This document shows positions 47,345 through 64,000 of a stretch of DNA of 64,000 bases, one piece after another. Position numbers and translations under genes: made by a program. Within the stretch, counting starts at the first letter, position 1. The number at the start of each line of letters is the position of its first letter. Origin of the DNA: Xiphophorus maculatus (taxonomy: Eukaryota; Chordata; Actinopteri; Cyprinodontiformes; Poeciliidae); the NCBI RefSeq assembly GCF_002775205.1, contig NC_036455.1:1154501-1218500 (forward strand). The letters are read 5' to 3'. A model generated the notes under the pieces. It was given only the letters and a program-made list of their open reading frames with translations. It made no database searches and was not told the DNA's origin.

Positions 47345-50055
47345 TGTAACTTTTATTAATTATTACATGTTCTCAAAGTATAACATACAAAAAAAAATAA
47401 ATTAAAAAGGTTTAATGCTTACATTCCACTCTGCATCAAATCAAAAATAAAGCAGAAAAAAATAACGCAAATGAACACAAACTTAAATGTATTTAATTTC
47501 GCACAAGTGACAGGGACAGCTGAGTCAGTTTCCTATTTTAACTTTACTTTTTAAAAAAAAAATGAAATCAAACATAATAAATCATCTTCCATATTAACTG
47601 TGCGCTTACTAGAAAAGCATCCCTCTAAAATGCAAACATGCATAGTCGAAAAGACAGCAAAACATAAGTTTGGGCAGAAATTTCAACAGTCAAGATCACG
47701 TTTAATAAATAATTTAAAAAAAAAAACAATTCCAACACAGGAGAATCATATTCCTATGCAATTTATTGCGGCGCAGACTCCAGGCCCTAAAATTAAAAAG
47801 GCGACAATTTACAAATTACTTAATTCTTATCAATTAGAAGGAAAACAAATCTGAAGAGAAGCAGATATGGTTTACATGATACAGTGCTGATGCTGTTTAT
47901 ACTGTCTGCTTATTCCAGATAAGTCAGCGAGACACAGTAACAGATCTGTTTATTCAAAATAAACAGGCGATCCACATTCATATGTAACAGAAACCTGGAA
48001 AAAAAAAAAATAAACCAAACATGTACAAGATATTAAGACAGGGTTATTTCATTCAGGGTCATTGTTAACATGAAAAATAGAGAAAAAGGCAAATATTTCT
48101 TTTAAAAAAAAAAGACAGCATCTTATTTAAGGGGTCAAAGGTGTCAACAGTTTTCAAATCAACAGCTATGATTGTATTTTTGATACTGTTTTGAGAGTTT
48201 AGCCTGAAAATGTCAATAAAATGCAGCTTAAATTTAATCAGATGTAGATAACTGCAGCAGATTATCAAGTTGAATCCAGCAGAAAATTTAAAAAAAATTA
48301 CATCACCCTTTTTGTGTCATAGGGACTTGATGAGGAGAAAACATCACATCGGCTGATATTAATATCAGAGGATTGGTTAAAATGCAATATTTGTTCCAGG
48401 TGTAATGAATTTATACTTTGCGTCCTGAAAGGATATTAGCCTGATGGAGTCTCAGTGCAGTAGTTGCTCCCAGCTGACAAAACCAGCTTATTAAAATGTA
48501 ATAGACTTGAGGGAACTGGACTGAAAACAGAATCGGGAAGAGAATGTAATTTATTGCAAATGATATTTGCATAATTTCCTGATTTGTTGATGCATTTAGA
48601 AACTGAAAATATTAGTTTTGATGCCGTTAATGAATTTATAATATAGATTGGTTTATTGAAAATGGGTCGATTCTGATCTTTAACGTTATTTTACCATCAA
48701 TTCAGCTTTTAAAATGTTGTTACAACTTGTCACTGCGAGATGTTTTACAGATAAACAGTGAACGCATCGCTGCCCTCTAGCTTAATAAAAGGAAAATAAC
48801 CTCTGCCCAGTTTATTGAGGATTATCTTAGATTTTTAAGCACAGCTACTTTATTACAAAACAAAGCCACATAGTTGTGTGCCAACAGGTTCCATGTTTAA
48901 AAGAAAAAGAGCATTTTACCCTAAAACACTGTATTCCTTCATCGACAGAAAACAAAACGTAGCCCTGCACGACTGCTGCAGGGAAAATCTGAAAAATGAA
49001 GCAACAAAGAGGAATTAAAATGTAATTGTTGTAGTTAGATGCGATAGATCTGACGGCTTTGCTTTAGTTTAGTTGATGCGTCTTAACCCTAATTTCCGAG
49101 ACGAATCTGAAATCTAATTATCATTTAACAACTTCAGAAGATTTTTCAACAAATAGTTTTATTTTACTGCTTAGTCATCCTTCATCTGGATCAATTAGCA
49201 GAATAAAGTCTCAGACTCTGAATGCATAACATCACTGTGAGCTAAGAGGACGATGTGTTTGTGTTTGACCGAAGAGGCACTAAGATACATGAAGTCTGTT
49301 AAAGCAGACGGTGCAAAAAAAAAAAAAAAAAAAAAAACCCCAAACATTAAAACTAAAACAAACCCAAAAGTAGATCATAAAGACTGATAAGTTTGAAGTT
49401 CTGTGGTGCGTAACCCGACCTTTACAGCTTTAATAATTTCCCTCCAAACCAAAGCACGGTACAAACGTCCCGTTACTTGGTGTTTTACTACATTGCTCGT
49501 TATTTTAAGGCATTCTCAAAGTCAGCATAATTCTGATTGTCTTTGGTCATAGTCGAACCTCCACAGCATCTGATGGAGGTTATTTCCAAACTAGGCTCTG
49601 TGTTATATTTACATTAGACGTAAAGAGTGTGAAGAAGAAGAAAAAAAAAAAAAAAAAGGAGGTAAATAAAAAAAAAAGCACTTCATTAAATCTGCTGCGT
49701 CTACAGCTGCTCCTGCTGCAGGACTGACTTCCTTATGTGCTGATGCTGACTCCAAGGCTGACAGTTCACTGAGAAAAGAGGAAATTCCTTTTTAAGATGG
49801 CCTCGGGGTCACTTCTCTATTTGTTTTTTGCCCACAGTCCTGATCAGCGTTTACCAGAAAACGGCTTCACAGCAATTGCAGAGAAACAGACGTCATCCAG
49901 GAAAGAAAGCATCTAACTTCATTCAGAGGCCAGTTAGCAGTTAGTTGGGACATTAGAGAGGGTTTAGGTAAGAACAACATGGTGGTCTTTGTTCTCCTGC
50001 TGGGACAGAAGTTTGCTGCTGGCTTTTGGAAGGGGAGGAGGGATTGGAAGAGCCC
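47345..50055 (-). other. stk3: stk3 3' untranslated region (approximate)
   Basis: A/T-rich with no coding frame. A minus-strand AATAAA at 47352-47357 is taken as the distal poly(A) signal; shorter ends are possible. Poly-A/T runs occur at 49314-49336 and 49640-49660. Confidence 0.45.
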
Positions 50056-57737
<7,682 letters not shown>

Positions 57738-57814
57738 AGAAGAGAAGACAGATTTGACTTTAGTTGTTGTTTTTTTTACTGTTTTTGTTGTGTATCACCA
57801 TGTAAATAAACAGT

Positions 57815-58600
57815 CTCTCAAGCCTGGCATCCGCTATCCCTCTCTTTTTAAAAAAAAATCTTTTAAATTAATTTTACAAAGGAGTAACGTGTTAAAATGT
57901 TCTCTTTTTTAAAAAAATGTTTCTAAAATTGATCAAATGACTTTCTCACAGTTGTTCACTGTGTAAAATATAAAAAAACACAACTCCTGTTCTTGCTGTA
58001 CGTCTTGAGTTGTTGCAGGAAGTACAGTCTTTGCTGGGCTTTCTGCGCTACAGTTTGTACCTGCAACAGGTTTTGAAAAAGGGTTGTCCGGATTGTGCCT
58101 GCTGATAATCCAGGGGTATTATACCAAGATTGTCAATTTATTTATTGTCTGCCCCTGTTTATAATAGGGGTGGACTTTCAGAAGAGCAACACAATGAAAA
58201 ACAAGATCAGATTGTTTTTAGTAACGCAGTAAATAAACAGAAAAAAACTTTTACAACTAGCTAAAGCACATTGTTTAAACTATAGTCATAAAAATATCTG
58301 GCAGTGACTGACGGTTGACAGGTTATAATTTGATGGTAAATTAAAGGAAACCTTCGGGGTGCTTTAAATGCTAAATGATGTGGGTTTCATTTGACCATCT
58401 CTAATTAAAATCTTGGATATTTAATTGATCGAGCTTTACTATTTTGTTTTATGCTAAGCAAACTTTCTTGAAAACACAATTTAACATGTATGAGGGCTCG
58501 ATTGTAGTGGAAAAAACAAAAACTGGATTTTCTGTGCTGTTGTGGCGTCATCTAATCAACTTTGTGTCGTATTTCTAATTAATTTTGACAAAAAGCTTTG
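57815..58600. other. Intergenic, polr2k to spag1
   Basis: Under 0.8 kb, AT-rich. No exon for the N-terminal TPR domain of spag1 is visible here. Confidence 0.55.
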
Positions 58601-58900
58601 CCTGCTAAATGAGTGTAGACAGAGGGAGCGGTGGCGCGGACAGTGGTCCCTCTTTCATGCTAGCACCGCCCATGCCTTCAGCAACGAGTCTTCCCCACCA
58701 GTTTGCCTGCTGCAGCATCTCTGCACTGCTGTGGCTCACCCCACCCCCACCCGCTCTGACGTCACTTCTGACACCTCCGCTCGGAGGTGTGTCCAGCAGA
58801 AATCCCCCTGCCAGTCCACGGATGTAGCTGCGGCTCTGAGCGATACCGAGAAGCAGGGAGGGAGGAAGAGTTTGGACGCACTGCGGAGGGGAGTGCAGCC
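58600..58900 (+). promoter_or_regulatory. spag1 CpG-rich promoter and leader with full CRE
   Basis: Sharp rise in GC and CpG beginning near 58620 and continuing through the first exon, unlike the flanks. A perfect palindromic CRE, TGACGTCA, lies at 58757-58764, 137 bp upstream of the start codon. The transcription start is inferred. Confidence 0.55.
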
Positions 58901-63118
<4,218 letters not shown>

Positions 63119-64000
63119 GTTGGCTACATCACTTTATCCCTAACTTACAGCTGACATTGTGTAAATATGACCAGCACTTAACTGAACTCTGTTAAATTCA
63201 CCCAGAGAAAGATAGGATAAGAAAGTAGTGGTGAAGTAGGTTGAAAATGACATTAGAATGTGATATTAGACAGCAGAATTCACAAAGAACGAGTGTGTAA
63301 ATGCAGAGTAGGATTGCAGGTGCTCCAGCTGACAGTGTGTGTGTTTAGAGTCGTATCAATAATGCAGAGAGAAGCCGATCCGCGCAGACTGTAGTGCTGC
63401 TGTAATGGAACAATCCAGGTCGGGTTTCCTCCGGGTTCAGACTCTTCAAACAGCCCAGACGGCTCCACTCAGAGGCTGCATGAAAACGCATTTCAATACA
63501 TCATGTGTGTCTGTAGCAGAACTTCTACAAACATGGAAATAACTTGCTTTTTTGTGCTGATTAAGAAAATAAAACTAAATCCTAACTGGAGAAAGGAAGT
63601 CCCTGAGCGACATAGACAGATGATTTCATGATCAGTTAATGAGTTTCCTTCGCAGAACAGCTGCTTCTCTTCCTGGGGAATCACTTTACTTTTCAGGCTT
63701 CAACAAAGTCTTGAATTGCCCTTCAGTACAAAGATATTTTGCTCCTACGGAGCCAGACTTTCTTGTAAAGTTTTAAAATGTCTAGACTGGTGTTTCTCAA
63801 AATCTTCTGTGAACGTTTTAAAAGATTTTGATGCATCTCTCAGGCTCTATATCTGGTCTTTGCTGGACTTCTTTTCTTTTGTACTCAACACACAACTTTC
63901 AGATATTATTTATCTACTGTAAATATGTTTTTTAGACCACACACTTTTGTCCTGTAGTTGTTTACTTTTCTCATTATAAGCAAAAACGTCACAACATGCT
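63119..64000 (+). other. spag1 intron, right edge of window
   Basis: AT-rich intron after the 62961-63118 exon, whose phase-1 end requires a further exon beyond the window. Nothing else is recognised. Confidence 0.55.

Noticed and set aside
58787-58900. Upstream in-frame ATG extending spag1 by 38 residues
   Set aside because: The extension does not resemble SPAG1 and is in leader-like CpG sequence; ATG at 58901 has the better Kozak context and matches the family MGN start.

Overview
This is a vertebrate nuclear window, almost certainly from a ray-finned (teleost) fish. Eight intron-bearing protein genes with vertebrate exon structures are set in AT-rich DNA full of fish-type repeats: Tc1-like relics, a hAT element, TTAA-flanked MITEs, a tRNA-derived SINE, a LINE tail and long microsatellites. 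The gene set matches human 8q22 (MTDH, LAPTM4B, RPL30, ERICH5, RIDA, STK3, POLR2K, SPAG1) but is packed into 64 kb. Human neighbours recalled between them (MATN2, POP1, NIPAL2, KCNS2, OSR2, VPS13B, COX6C, RGS22, FBXO43) are not seen.

Layout: 1-4083 (+) holds the 3' exons of mtdh, with a long UTR to about 7.06 kb. 10.3-23.75 kb (+) is laptm4b (seven coding exons, 228 aa), with a perfect CLEAR/E-box palindrome upstream and a large intron 1 carrying nested inverted-repeat DNA elements. 23.76-28.2 kb is gene-free and holds a hAT-type element. 28.2-31.6 kb (-) is rpl30. 32.8-41.1 kb (+) is erich5-like, a small acidic Ala-rich MGC-start protein. 41.3-47.1 kb (-) is rida, with two homologous, equal-length, same-phase alternative first coding exons. 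47.35-55.6 kb (-) is stk3 (Mst2, 11 coding exons, 499 aa). 56.2-57.8 kb (+) is polr2k (58 aa), divergent from stk3. 58.6 kb to the window end (+) is the start of a short-form spag1.

The genes are housekeeping or signalling genes that share a neighbourhood rather than a pathway: lysosomal membrane (laptm4b), ribosome (rpl30), reactive-imine detoxification (rida), Hippo kinase (stk3), RNA polymerase subunit (polr2k), dynein-arm assembly (spag1) and SND1-binding scaffold (mtdh). No CRISPR, operon or prokaryotic feature is present. The best leads are the duplicated rida first exon, the unclassified transposon pair with CRE-bearing termini in laptm4b intron 1, the short spag1, and two long perfect hairpins in introns of stk3 and spag1. 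All exon borders come from reading splice signals and frame by eye. Ortholog names rest on remembered family sequences; no search was run.
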